Shown one piece after another: positions 35,649 to 44,309 of a stretch of 64,000 nt of DNA. Location: contig OZ246004.1 in NCBI GenBank assembly GCA_965230495.1, positions 1,736,001 through 1,800,000 of the forward strand. The letters run 5' to 3'. Both the position numbers and the translations under genes were made by a program. The notes beneath the pieces are model-generated. The model did not search any database. It saw nothing but the letters and a program-made list of their open reading frames with translations, and had not been told where the DNA came from. How positions within the stretch are numbered: position 1 is the first letter of the stretch; each line of letters opens with the position of its first letter. This stretch comes from JACJYM01 sp965230495. GTDB lineage: Bacteria; Bacteroidota; Bacteroidia; Chitinophagales; Saprospiraceae.

Positions 35649-35737
35649 TATATTCTCTTTATAGTACGACTTTATAACCTTTCCATATTGCTTTTGTGAC
35701 CTAATGGCAATTTTTTATTCAAAATAATTCTTATCTG

Positions 35738-36679
35738 CTATGATTCCAGCAACTTACTCTTTTGATGATTAAATGACTCTAACATATCTAACGTATTCTT
35801 TTTCTCACTATCTATTGCCAGCATCATGGTATTAAGTTTATCGTATACTCCTTCTATACTTCTTTTCGTGTTCTTAATTTTATTATGTAATATCCAATCA
35901 GTTATTAAATTGTCAAAAAAAACATTAACCAAACCTCCGGTTCCTTCTATATTAAAATTTGAATATTGAAAAGACATTCCTATATCACTAAGTTCTCTCT
36001 GCAAAAGTGAAATCAGATATTGAGCCCTATTAGCCTCTCTCGCTGCATGATCCAATTCACGATGTTTTGAAGAAACACCAAATCTTCTATTTCGGGAATT
36101 ATCAAATTGTATAGCTCTAATAGCTCTATTTAGATGGTTTAAAACACGTGTAATCGCATTTTTAGCCTTTTGTCCCGTATCTCGAGCCTCTTCCACCTCT
36201 TTTAGATAAACAACCCTCTCCTCTATTTTCGAATTTAATGAACGTAATGACGAAGCTAATTTATGAGGCATAGAAAGGATTAAACTCTCTCTAATCTCTT
36301 TCAATTCATCCAATCGGTTTTCAAGTGTTCCGACCTTTACAACTTTTTTCTCTAGAATATTATTCTCATACTCCATAAGTTGTAATGATTCTGAAAGTTC
36401 TTTAAGCTTCAAAGAAACTTCGAGATACTCTCTCCTCTCTCTATCCAATTTAGCCTCTTTATTGCCAATGATATTGTGAAATATTGAGTTGATACTCAAC
36501 TTTTCAAGCTTATTAACATCATCAAGTTCTTTTCCCAATTGTTTACTAAGCTCATCAAACTCTTTCTGCTTTTTAGACAACAAATCCTGCGTACTTTCCT
36601 GATGCTCTTGTACCAAACGTAAATTAGTAAGTTCGGTTAATATTTTTTTTATCTCTTCGGACACTTCACGTTCATTCAT
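35738..36679 (-). CDS. Coiled-coil protein of unknown function
   Basis: The 313-residue protein is predicted to be mostly helical with heptad-like Leu/Lys/Glu patterns throughout, most strongly at about 1-150. It has no signal peptide or membrane helix. A small Gly/aromatic patch (NIEGTGGLVNVFF) near 240 interrupts the helices. I do not recognise the family. It is divergent from the LEA-like gene, and the two share an upstream region of about 125 bp, so they may be co-regulated. Confidence 0.6.
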   Translation of the reverse strand: MNEREVSEEIKKILTELTNLRLVQEHQESTQDLLSKKQKEFDELSKQLGKELDDVNKLEKLSINSIFHNIIGNKEAKLDRERREYLEVSLKLKELSESLQLMEYENNILEKKVVKVGTLENRLDELKEIRESLILSMPHKLASSLRSLNSKIEERVVYLKEVEEARDTGQKAKNAITRVLNHLNRAIRAIQFDNSRNRRFGVSSKHRELDHAAREANRAQYLISLLQRELSDIGMSFQYSNFNIEGTGGLVNVFFDNLITDWILHNKIKNTKRSIEGVYDKLNTMMLAIDSEKKNTLDMLESFNHQKSKLLES

Positions 36680-36803
36680 ATCAGTATTTTATATAAATTA
36701 AGAAAAGGCCTCTCAGGTGGTTTCACTATTATTTTTGTTTATGGTAAAAATAAGAGCTATATTCATTATTGTATTATTTTTATGCAAATTAAATAGAACT
36801 GAC

Positions 36804-37649
36804 ATGGGAATCTTAAGCTCTTTAAAGAAATTATTTTTTGTAAATAAATCTATCGTCGAAAGTGCCGCCGATAAAACCGGAGATTATTTAAAAGAAAAAT
36901 CCACCGAAATAAAAGAAAAAGGCAATGAAGTTTTAAAAGAATCCGGAGAAGCATTTGTTAATAGCACTAAGGATATTAAGGAAAATCTTGCCAAATCTTC
37001 AGAGTCACTAATTGAAAAATCAAAAGAACTTGCTGGTGACACCTTTGAAAAAATCAAAGATATTGGTGAAGATATTTCTGAAAAGGCCAAAGATACATTA
37101 GAAAAAGTATCAGAGAATGAATACGTTCAGAAAGCAGCCGATGTCAGTGAAAAATTAGGGGAACAAATATTGGATAAAGGCGAGGATTTAGTTGAAAAAG
37201 CAAAAGATATCTCTGAGAAAGTAGGTGGTGAGATTTTGGATAAAGCAGGGTCTCTTTCAGAAAAAATCGGTGAAAAGGCCATAGAAATTAAAGACGATCT
37301 TTCCGATAAAGCAAAGGTGGCTGCTGACAAGATAGGAGAAAAATTTGACGAGACGGTACAAAAAGCAGAAGAATGGCAAAGGCAAGAAGACGCCAAACCT
37401 AAAAAAGAATTTGCTGATGATGATTTATCTGTTTCCGACGAATCATTATTAGAAGGTAAAGATGATTTCTTTTCAAAAGCTTCTGAATTTGCTGATGGAG
37501 ATTATAATGCCTTTGAATCGGGTCCAAAGATTATCGATAATAACGATCTAGTAGAACCCCTTAAAAAAGAAGGGAAAGCAGCTGGGTTTGTTGATATGGA
37601 TGGAGATGGAAATGAGATTATAGATGATGCCATAACAGAAGAAGAATAA
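36804..37649 (+). CDS. LEA-like / apolipoprotein-like amphipathic repeat protein
   Basis: The start at 36804 (MGILSSLKKLFF) is chosen because the upstream in-frame extension is hydrophobic and unrelated. The 281-residue protein consists of about 150 residues of Lys/Glu/Asp/Ala/Ser-rich repeats near 11 residues long (variants of EKAKDISEKVG and DKAGSLSEKIG). A more acidic tail follows (FVDMDGDGNEIID). Such 11-mer patterns are seen in group 3 LEA and apolipoprotein-like proteins, which form amphipathic helices on membranes or during desiccation. No homolog can be named from sequence alone. It has no signal peptide. Confidence 0.65.
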   Translation: MGILSSLKKLFFVNKSIVESAADKTGDYLKEKSTEIKEKGNEVLKESGEAFVNSTKDIKENLAKSSESLIEKSKELAGDTFEKIKDIGEDISEKAKDTLEKVSENEYVQKAADVSEKLGEQILDKGEDLVEKAKDISEKVGGEILDKAGSLSEKIGEKAIEIKDDLSDKAKVAADKIGEKFDETVQKAEEWQRQEDAKPKKEFADDDLSVSDESLLEGKDDFFSKASEFADGDYNAFESGPKIIDNNDLVEPLKKEGKAAGFVDMDGDGNEIIDDAITEEE

Positions 37650-37710
37650 TTTTTAATAGCAGGCAGCATTTTCTGTCATCAATGGGTCATCCTACTGAAT
37701 AAAAATAATA

Positions 37711-38271
37711 ATGTCTCCTTTAATGCTTAATTCTCCAACTATTAACGAGTTAATTCAGCTATGTCTGGATAACGATCGGTTAGCACAGAGAAAGCTTTTT
37801 GAGGCATATGCTCCTAAAATGATTGTTGTATGCAGAAGATATGCTAGACATCAAGCGGAGGCTGAAGACATTATGCAAGAAGCATTTATCAAAATCTTTA
37901 AAAATCTTGACAAATACAAAAGAGAAGGTTCTTTTGAAGGTTGGGTAAGAAAAATTATGGTAAATACTTCTCTTAAATATATTTCCAGAAAACATTTTAC
38001 ACATGAGAAAATAATGTTGGAAAGTTTACCGGAAAATGCTTTAGATCCTTCAGTTTTTTCTAAAATTAATGAAGAACAAATTTTAGATTTAATTCAAGAG
38101 CTACCTGATGGATATAGACATGTATTTAACTTATTTGCTATCGAAGGGTACAGTCATAAAGAAATTAGCAAAATGCTAAATATTCAAGAAAGCACATCAA
38201 GATCTCAATTGGTGAAAGCTAGAAGAATATTACAGAATAAAATTGAAAGAATTCAAAGGATTGCTATATGA
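37711..38271 (+). CDS. RNA polymerase sigma factor, ECF subfamily
   Basis: The 186-residue protein has clear region 2 (QRKLFEAYAPKMIVVCRRY, AEDIMQEAFIKIFKNL, EGWVRKIMVNTSL) and region 4 (LPDGYRHVFNLFAIEGYSHKEIS, then ESTSRSQLVKARRIL). This is a standard ECF sigma factor that would direct RNA polymerase to a specific promoter set. Its stop overlaps the next start (ATGA), so it is translationally coupled to the membrane/beta-barrel protein that follows. Confidence 0.93.
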   Translation: MSPLMLNSPTINELIQLCLDNDRLAQRKLFEAYAPKMIVVCRRYARHQAEAEDIMQEAFIKIFKNLDKYKREGSFEGWVRKIMVNTSLKYISRKHFTHEKIMLESLPENALDPSVFSKINEEQILDLIQELPDGYRHVFNLFAIEGYSHKEISKMLNIQESTSRSQLVKARRILQNKIERIQRIAI

Positions 38272-39617
38272 GCAAGATGGATAAAATAATAAAGGACAAA
38301 ATTCATGACTATTCTGGTAGTTACTCGGATGACTTATGGTCAAAAATAGAGGCAGAGTTGCATCCTGTTCATGATAAGAAAAGATATTTTGGTTGGTATA
38401 TTTTTTCTGCAACAACTTTAATACTAGCAGTAGGTTTAGCTATCTATTTAAATAAATCTAAGAGTAAACCCAGTGTTAGTCAAAGTACAGTTGTATCTGA
38501 CAAGAAGATTGATCGTTCAACAGAAACCATTTTTGATGCTGAATATGAAAGTGATAAGAACACCGAAGAGAACATTTCACCCGAGACTGAAGAAAGAATT
38601 GTTCTAGTTGCTGACGACACAAACAGTACACGAGAGGAAAACATCATTGAGTCTGTAATTGAAAAAAATACTATTTCAGATATAATTAATACTCATTTAC
38701 TTAATGAATCTGAAATTCAAGTATCAGAATCAAGAGCTTTGTCAAATATTAGTTCTCTTAGCATAAATCAATTCGGTTATAAAAAGTATATCTCTTCAAG
38801 TGAAAGTAGCAAACAGCTAAAACAACTAAGTAGAGAAATAGCACTAATGAGAACAGAGTGTCCTTCGTTCCATAAGGAGGTAGCCGGGGTTTTCCTAGAC
38901 TTATACTTTAGTCATGAATATGCCTTTAGAAGACTAAATAAACAATCGGATAGTGACGCTGTGAGTGATTATCTTCAGAAACGAGATGAAACGGAAAAGT
39001 CTCTATATTCTTTTTCGACAGGTATCAGGGTTTCTCTTATGTTACCTAATAATTTTGGTCTAAAAACAGGTATAAATTATTCTCAAATCAATGAAAAGTT
39101 TGAGTATGTTGATCCTGAATCAATTAAAGAAAAAATAATTCAAATCACCGAGTATACATATGAAAATGGAGTGGCAGTAGATAGTACTTTCAAGCTAGAT
39201 ACTATTGAGGTTGGTGGAGAAGAAAAACTAAGAGTTTATAATAAATATAGAACACTAGATATCCCTCTCTTATTCTCTTACGAATGGGCAGGAAAACATG
39301 GATTTTATTTTAGTAGTAATGCAGGCGTATTAATGAATTTTGCGTTTAATCAAAGAGGAAGAATTCTCGAACCTACTTCATTAAAACCACAATGGTTTTC
39401 TTCTTCACTACCCGATCGTTATGACGCCTTTGAGAGCAGCTTAGGTATTAGCCTATATGGATCTTTAGGAATGTATTATACCATAAATAAATACTTCGAC
39501 TTTATGCTTGAGCCTAACCTAAGGGTAAATCTAGGGTCGATGACGTTAGGTAGTCATCCGGTTAGTCAAAAGTATATAGTCCCTGGACTTATTACAGGAG
39601 TGAGGGTGAAATTTTAG
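38268..39617 (+). CDS. Cytosolic/inner-membrane segment fused to an outer-membrane beta-barrel (putative sigma regulator)
   Basis: The 449-residue protein has a short cytosolic N-terminus (about 1-38), one membrane helix (about 39-61, FGWYIFSATTLILAVGLAIYL), an acidic Ser/Thr-rich linker (about 62-170) and a C-terminal PorT-like beta-barrel (about 240-449). The barrel has alternating aromatic strands such as FGLKTGINYSQI and a terminal VPGLITGVRVKF, ending in Phe. If the topology is right, one chain spans from the cytosol through the inner membrane to the outer membrane. It is coupled to the ECF sigma gene, so a sigma-regulating role is inferred. Its N-terminus lacks a zinc anti-sigma motif. 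Confidence 0.75.
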   Translation: MSKMDKIIKDKIHDYSGSYSDDLWSKIEAELHPVHDKKRYFGWYIFSATTLILAVGLAIYLNKSKSKPSVSQSTVVSDKKIDRSTETIFDAEYESDKNTEENISPETEERIVLVADDTNSTREENIIESVIEKNTISDIINTHLLNESEIQVSESRALSNISSLSINQFGYKKYISSSESSKQLKQLSREIALMRTECPSFHKEVAGVFLDLYFSHEYAFRRLNKQSDSDAVSDYLQKRDETEKSLYSFSTGIRVSLMLPNNFGLKTGINYSQINEKFEYVDPESIKEKIIQITEYTYENGVAVDSTFKLDTIEVGGEEKLRVYNKYRTLDIPLLFSYEWAGKHGFYFSSNAGVLMNFAFNQRGRILEPTSLKPQWFSSSLPDRYDAFESSLGISLYGSLGMYYTINKYFDFMLEPNLRVNLGSMTLGSHPVSQKYIVPGLITGVRVKF

Positions 39618-39636
39618 TTAAAAGAATCAGTTGAAT

Positions 39637-40590
39637 ATGAAACATAAATTTACAATATTACTAGCTTCGTTGATCTTAATGGGGATTTCATCTTGTAATA
39701 AAGATCAAGAGATATTTACACCCGATGAGATTAAAGGTGATGCTTCGATTTTCTTCGAAAGTGTACAACCTGAACCTATTTATCAAGAAGAAATTGATCC
39801 TTTTACAGCACAAGAAATATACTTGGAATCAGGGGTAAGGCTTACGATTCCCGCTGAATCCATTGTAGACAATGCTGGCTTATTACCTGAGGGAAAAATT
39901 AACTTGGAGTTTTCTGATAATATTCACATTTCTGATTATATACTCAAAGGAATCGAAACGATTGTTGATGGAGAAATTCAGAATTTCGTTAACACCATTA
40001 ATATCAGCATGTTTGATGGCACTAAATTCTATCAATTCGAAGAAGGAAGTGACGTAGTAATTTCAATCCCTATGGAGTTATCTGATTATGACAAATCAAG
40101 TCTTGTAGCAAAAGTTAGTGGTTCGGAATCGAACGATTGGTCATTTGTTGAAGCAGGAAGTGCAGAATTAGATAAATGGTATGATAATTGGAGTTATAAT
40201 GGTATGAATTATGAGGGAATTAGTTTAAAAGGTGCTATACCTACAGATTTTGCTGTTAGTATACCTCTAAGTGGTGATGGCTCTATTCAATTGCAACCTT
40301 GTCTGACACTTCCTGAAACTTTTACAAGTAAAAACACAAAAGTTTTAATGGTATTAGATCAATCTAATACGGTTATTCCTATGACAAGTACGAACAGTAG
40401 TATATTCTGTGTCGAAAACGTCAAAGTTTTACAAGGTCAGAAAATTGATATCATTGTTATTTCTTCATGGAACGAAGACGAGTATTATTTTGGAAGAGTG
40501 GATGGTTTTGCTTCTGAAAAAACTAATTTGGTATTAGTTCCTGAGTTGACTTCAAAATTTGAAATTTTAGACATTCTAGCAATGTTTTAA
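39637..40590 (+). CDS. Lipoprotein of unknown function, third gene of the sigma operon
   Basis: The ATG at 39637 gives MKHKFTILLASLILMGISSC with the lipobox cysteine at Cys20; a TTG two codons upstream is less likely. The rest (317 residues in total) is beta-rich with no known motif. It lies 19 bp after the beta-barrel gene, before a strong terminator. It is probably exported to the outer membrane and works with the sigma module. I do not recognise the family. Confidence 0.7.
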   Translation: MKHKFTILLASLILMGISSCNKDQEIFTPDEIKGDASIFFESVQPEPIYQEEIDPFTAQEIYLESGVRLTIPAESIVDNAGLLPEGKINLEFSDNIHISDYILKGIETIVDGEIQNFVNTINISMFDGTKFYQFEEGSDVVISIPMELSDYDKSSLVAKVSGSESNDWSFVEAGSAELDKWYDNWSYNGMNYEGISLKGAIPTDFAVSIPLSGDGSIQLQPCLTLPETFTSKNTKVLMVLDQSNTVIPMTSTNSSIFCVENVKVLQGQKIDIIVISSWNEDEYYFGRVDGFASEKTNLVLVPELTSKFEILDILAMF

Positions 40591-40628
40591 TATAAAGATT
40601 ACTGTATTTTTATTCGTAAATGGGAGTC

Positions 40629-40668
40629 GCCTGTCTGAGGTAAAAGAATTTCAGGCAGGCTTTTTTTT
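40629..40668 (+). terminator. Terminator of the sigma/beta-barrel/lipoprotein operon
   Basis: A 10-bp stem GCCTGTCTGA/TCAGGCAGGC (one G-T pair) with a 12-nt loop is followed by eight T. Confidence 0.88.
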
Positions 40669-40731
40669 ACAAAAGTGAATATTTTAAGTAAACCCTAACA
40701 ATTGGCATAATTCATGCATTAAATATTTTTG

Positions 40732-40739
40732 TACTTTTG
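40732..40739 (+). promoter_or_regulatory. Candidate -7 element of the M23 peptidase gene
   Basis: TACTTTTG matches TAnnTTTG, 40 bp before the start codon. The nearest TTG lies too far upstream to be a normal -33 element. Confidence 0.45.
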
Positions 40740-40779
40740 ACACCTTTGAGGTTTTAGACTTTTACTTACACTTACAAAA

Positions 40780-42063
40780 ATGCCGACTAACGAGAATTTC
40801 AGATCGACACAGTTTATCGATTTTTTCTTTGCTCTTATGATAACTGCTTTGTTGATATTTGGTTATAAATACCTAGAATCCATTCATACTAAAGAAATTC
40901 CTGCCCCTCGAAAAAAATCGATCACCTATAAATTTGGCTTCAATACTGATTCCGTTCATATGGAGAATCATTATATACAAGAATCGGATTTGGTTGGAGA
41001 TATACTTTCATATCAAGGTATTGGTTTCCATTCCATTGCCGAATTAGAAAACAAAGCTAAATCTATCTTTAGTGTTAGAAAGATAAGAAGTGGTAAAAAG
41101 TACCATTTAGTGAAAGATGATGAGTGTGGCGAATTATTGTCATTTATCTACGAGCCAAATCCGTTACAATATGTACAGTATGATTTCAGAGATTCTGTAA
41201 GCGTTAAACTCGTTAATAAAAAAGTGGATGTGTGCCATGATATTGCCGCAGGTACAATAAACTCTTCCCTATGGGTAGCTCTTGAAGAGCAAAATGTTAG
41301 TCCTCATATTATCGACCTGATGGAAGACGCTTTAAGCGGTTCAGTTGACTTTTATAACATTAAAAAAGGAGATGAATTTAAACTCATTTATGAGAAGAAA
41401 TTCGTTGAAAATAAATCTGTTGGACTAGGAAAAGTAATTGGTGCATATTTTAAAAACTCTAATGGAGAACACTACAGTTATTATTATAATAACGACAAGT
41501 ATTCAGGCTATTACGATGACGAAGGGAGGCCTGTAACGGGAACTTTCCTTTTAGCCCCTATCAAGTCATCGTACAGGGTATCATCTGGATATAATTTGAG
41601 ACGTTTTCATCCCATTAAGAAAAGAAGGATACCTCATCTAGGTACTGATTATGCTGCTCCTTACGGCACTCCTATTATTTCTGTTGCTGATGGAGTCGTA
41701 GAAGCTGCAAGTTACGGACAGGGAAATGGGAGATATGTGAAAATCAGACATGACAGGGTTTATCAAACTCAATATCTTCATATGCAAAGGTTTGGAAAAG
41801 GAATAAAGCCCGGAAAAAGAGTTAAACAAGGCCAAGTAATAGGTTATGTAGGAAGTACAGGACTGGCAACAGGCCCCCACGTTTGTTTTAGGTTTTGGAA
41901 AAACGGGAAACAGATAAATCACCGTAGAGAAGTATTTCCTCCGGCTGACCCAATGCCGGATTCAGAACTACAAAACTACTTTAAAGTAAAAAATGAAATA
42001 AAGGAACTTTTAAATATAATTCCATCGGATACTGAACCTATCACTCCAAGTATACAAACGTAA
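40780..42063 (+). CDS. M23 family peptidase (LytM-like), Cys-variant zinc site
   Basis: The 427-residue protein has one N-terminal membrane helix (about 13-30), a linker domain and a C-terminal M23 domain (about 270-385). The zinc ligands are His286 and Asp290 (HLGTDYAAP). The catalytic His334 (QYLHMQ) and His367 (GPHVCFR) follow. The usual HxH pair reads His367-Val-Cys369, so Cys369 replaces the His that normally binds zinc. Related M23 proteins in Bacteroidota show the same TGPHVC pattern, so this may be a real subfamily. It probably hydrolyses peptidoglycan cross-links at the envelope or has become a non-enzymatic regulator. Confidence 0.85.
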   Translation: MPTNENFRSTQFIDFFFALMITALLIFGYKYLESIHTKEIPAPRKKSITYKFGFNTDSVHMENHYIQESDLVGDILSYQGIGFHSIAELENKAKSIFSVRKIRSGKKYHLVKDDECGELLSFIYEPNPLQYVQYDFRDSVSVKLVNKKVDVCHDIAAGTINSSLWVALEEQNVSPHIIDLMEDALSGSVDFYNIKKGDEFKLIYEKKFVENKSVGLGKVIGAYFKNSNGEHYSYYYNNDKYSGYYDDEGRPVTGTFLLAPIKSSYRVSSGYNLRRFHPIKKRRIPHLGTDYAAPYGTPIISVADGVVEAASYGQGNGRYVKIRHDRVYQTQYLHMQRFGKGIKPGKRVKQGQVIGYVGSTGLATGPHVCFRFWKNGKQINHRREVFPPADPMPDSELQNYFKVKNEIKELLNIIPSDTEPITPSIQT

Positions 42064-42097
42064 TACTGATAAACAAAAACTGATTTAAGACATTTAT

Positions 42098-42427
42098 TTA
42101 TATAAAGGACTTTTGAAAAATTAGTCCATCGTTTGATTTCTCGAAAATATTGCTTGGCAATAAAACCCACAAATCTTCAAATCTGAAATCCGAAACAATT
42201 TTTTCGTTGCTTATTAAATAAAAGACACTTTGTAGTGCTTTTTTCTTAATCATTACAATCTTTTCCAGAGGAACCCTTATTTTACTGCCAGAAGAATTTA
42301 CTTCTATCACGTTATCGTCGATAAGTTCAATTACTTCTTTAAGGTCATTAGAATCATTCTTTTTACGTTTGATGGATTTAAATTTCTTGGCAATTCTATT
42401 TTTATAACTATCAATTTTCTTTTTCAT
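42098..42427 (-). CDS. Small basic protein with LytTR-like C-terminal region
   Basis: The 109-residue protein has a Lys-rich N-terminus of about 25 residues. The later part (SGSKIRVPLEKIVMIKKK, FYLISNEKIVSDFRFEDLWVLLP, LIFQKSFI) resembles the end of a LytTR DNA-binding domain: a strand, a helix before the LP, and a terminal strand. A full LytTR domain is about 100 residues, so this would be a stand-alone and shortened form. The assignment is tentative. An inverted repeat with 9-bp arms upstream could be its site. Confidence 0.4.
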   Translation of the reverse strand: MKKKIDSYKNRIAKKFKSIKRKKNDSNDLKEVIELIDDNVIEVNSSGSKIRVPLEKIVMIKKKALQSVFYLISNEKIVSDFRFEDLWVLLPSNIFEKSNDGLIFQKSFI

Positions 42428-42730
42428 AGTGCCTCAATTTAGTACGTGTTTTTAAAACGACATGACTTCTGAAATTATTGTACCTTTTGTACTCAAAACT
42501 AACCAACTAGAAGTCATCGATCCATTAGTCTTTATTATTATATAACATTTTATTACTCTTATTGTTGAACTTACTTTTCAAGTATTGGTAATTTCGTATT
42601 ATTGAATGTTAGTATAACCAATAGAACAGAAGAGAGACATATGAAACGAGTTAGTAAAAATATCTTTTAGGTTGAAGGAGATGATTGTTTGTGAGTTCTA
42701 TCTGATCTTTAAAGAACATAAAATGAACAG
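42428..42730. other. 303-bp gap between the LytTR-like gene and the flavoprotein gene
   Basis: It contains an inverted repeat (42462-42517) and on the minus strand TAGTTTTG (42501-42494), a candidate -7 element. No open frame here shows coding character. Confidence 0.5.
42462..42517. repeat. Inverted repeat with 9-bp arms in the divergent intergenic region
   Basis: ATGACTTCT (42462-42470) and AGAAGTCAT (42509-42517) are perfect inverted arms with a 38-nt spacer. The spacer carries two TTGTAC copies. It could be an operator or a cruciform site. A candidate -7 element overlaps the spacer, so binding could block transcription of the small LytTR-like gene. Confidence 0.4.
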
Positions 42731-44284
42731 ATGAAAGAAGTAGAAATTAAGGTTTATCCTGATAAGATAGATAATATAGATCATCTGAAAGATAAATGCA
42801 AAAAGAAGTTAAGAATAAATCAAGACCAAGAAATAACCATTCAAGTAGTTAGAAAATCTATCGACGCTAGATTTAAAAGACCTTTTTTCCTACTTCGCGT
42901 TAAAGTATTTTTTGGGTCGCAACCTGAAGCAAAGAATTACAGTTTAAATATTCCAAGAATTGAAAATCGTAAAAAAGTACTTATTATTGGAGCAGGACCT
43001 GCTGGATATTTTGCCGCACTAAAATGTTTATCCCTAGGATTAATTCCTATAGTTTTCGATAGAGGAAAAAATGTACGAGATAGAAGAAGAGATTTAAGAG
43101 CCATCCAACAATATGGTGAAGTTAACCCTAATAGTAATTATTGTTTTGGTGAAGGAGGGGCAGGGACCTACTCAGATGGTAAACTTTACACCAGATCCCA
43201 TAAACGAGGAAGTATTGCCGAAATTCTTAACATTTTAGTTTTTCATGGTGCTAAGACAGATATTTTAATAGATACCCATCCTCATATTGGTTCCAATAAA
43301 TTACCAGGTATAATTGCTAACATAAGAGATAGTATAGAATGTAATGGAGGCTCAGTTCATTTTAATCATAAAGTGATTGACTTAATTCTTGAAAAAAAGA
43401 AAATCATAGGCATAAAAACACAGGATGAAAAAGACCATTTTGGTGAGGCTGTTATCCTTGCTACAGGTCATTCCGCGAGGGATATATACTATCTTTTAGC
43501 TGAAAAAAAGATAAGACTAGAAAGCAAGGATTTTGCCTTGGGAGTAAGAATAGAACATCCACAACAACTAATCGATAAAATTCAATATAATCAAATAGTA
43601 AGAGAAAAAAACCTACCCGCTGCCAGTTATAAACTCGTGTGTCAAGTAGAAGGAAATGGAGTCTTTTCTTTCTGTATGTGTCCTGGAGGATTGATTGTAC
43701 CTGCTGCCACAAGTCCGGGAGAAATAGTGGTCAATGGCATGAGTTTATCTAAAAGGGATAGTCCTTTTGCTAATTCAGGATTTGTAACACAGGTGAGCTC
43801 CTCTATGATATCACGACTTGGTTATAAGGGAGTCTTTGGCAATCTGTACTTTCAAAGAAATGTTGAGCAAGAGTTATTCAAATTTGGTGATGGATCTCAA
43901 AAGGCACCGACCCTGCGTATGACAGATTTTGTAAATAAAAAACTTTCCACAAATCTTAATAAAAGTTCGTATATACCGGGAGTTTACCCGGCCCCTCTAT
44001 ATGATCTATTACCCAATATAATTTATGACAGAATAGGTAAGGCATTAAAAATGCTCGATAAAAGAATAAAAGGTTTTTACACTGAGGAAGCGAATGTTGT
44101 AGCGACGGAAAGTAGAACAAGTAGCCCTATCCGTATTCCTCGTAACAAGGATACTTTTATGCATCCAGAAATACAGGGTCTTTTTCCGTGTGGTGAAGGA
44201 GCGGGTTACGCCGGTGGAATATTATCTGCTGCAATGGATGGACAAAATGTGAGTAAAGCCGTTCATTCATACCTTAACCAATAA
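42731..44284 (+). CDS. FAD-dependent oxidoreductase (COG2509-like)
   Basis: The 517-residue protein has an N-terminal alpha/beta domain of about 80 residues, then the FAD-binding Rossmann motif VLIIGAGPAGYFAALKC (about 88-104). It has GEGGAGTYSDGKLYTR, the IRDSIECNGG strand and a late GLFPCGEGAGYAGGI (about 490-505). These are the marks of the COG2509 uncharacterised FAD-dependent dehydrogenase family. The electron acceptor and substrate are unknown. The alpha/beta hydrolase gene starts 25 bp downstream on the same strand. Confidence 0.9.
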   Translation: MKEVEIKVYPDKIDNIDHLKDKCKKKLRINQDQEITIQVVRKSIDARFKRPFFLLRVKVFFGSQPEAKNYSLNIPRIENRKKVLIIGAGPAGYFAALKCLSLGLIPIVFDRGKNVRDRRRDLRAIQQYGEVNPNSNYCFGEGGAGTYSDGKLYTRSHKRGSIAEILNILVFHGAKTDILIDTHPHIGSNKLPGIIANIRDSIECNGGSVHFNHKVIDLILEKKKIIGIKTQDEKDHFGEAVILATGHSARDIYYLLAEKKIRLESKDFALGVRIEHPQQLIDKIQYNQIVREKNLPAASYKLVCQVEGNGVFSFCMCPGGLIVPAATSPGEIVVNGMSLSKRDSPFANSGFVTQVSSSMISRLGYKGVFGNLYFQRNVEQELFKFGDGSQKAPTLRMTDFVNKKLSTNLNKSSYIPGVYPAPLYDLLPNIIYDRIGKALKMLDKRIKGFYTEEANVVATESRTSSPIRIPRNKDTFMHPEIQGLFPCGEGAGYAGGILSAAMDGQNVSKAVHSYLNQ

Positions 44285-44309
44285 TTTTTTCAAAAAAATT
44301 GACTTTTGA

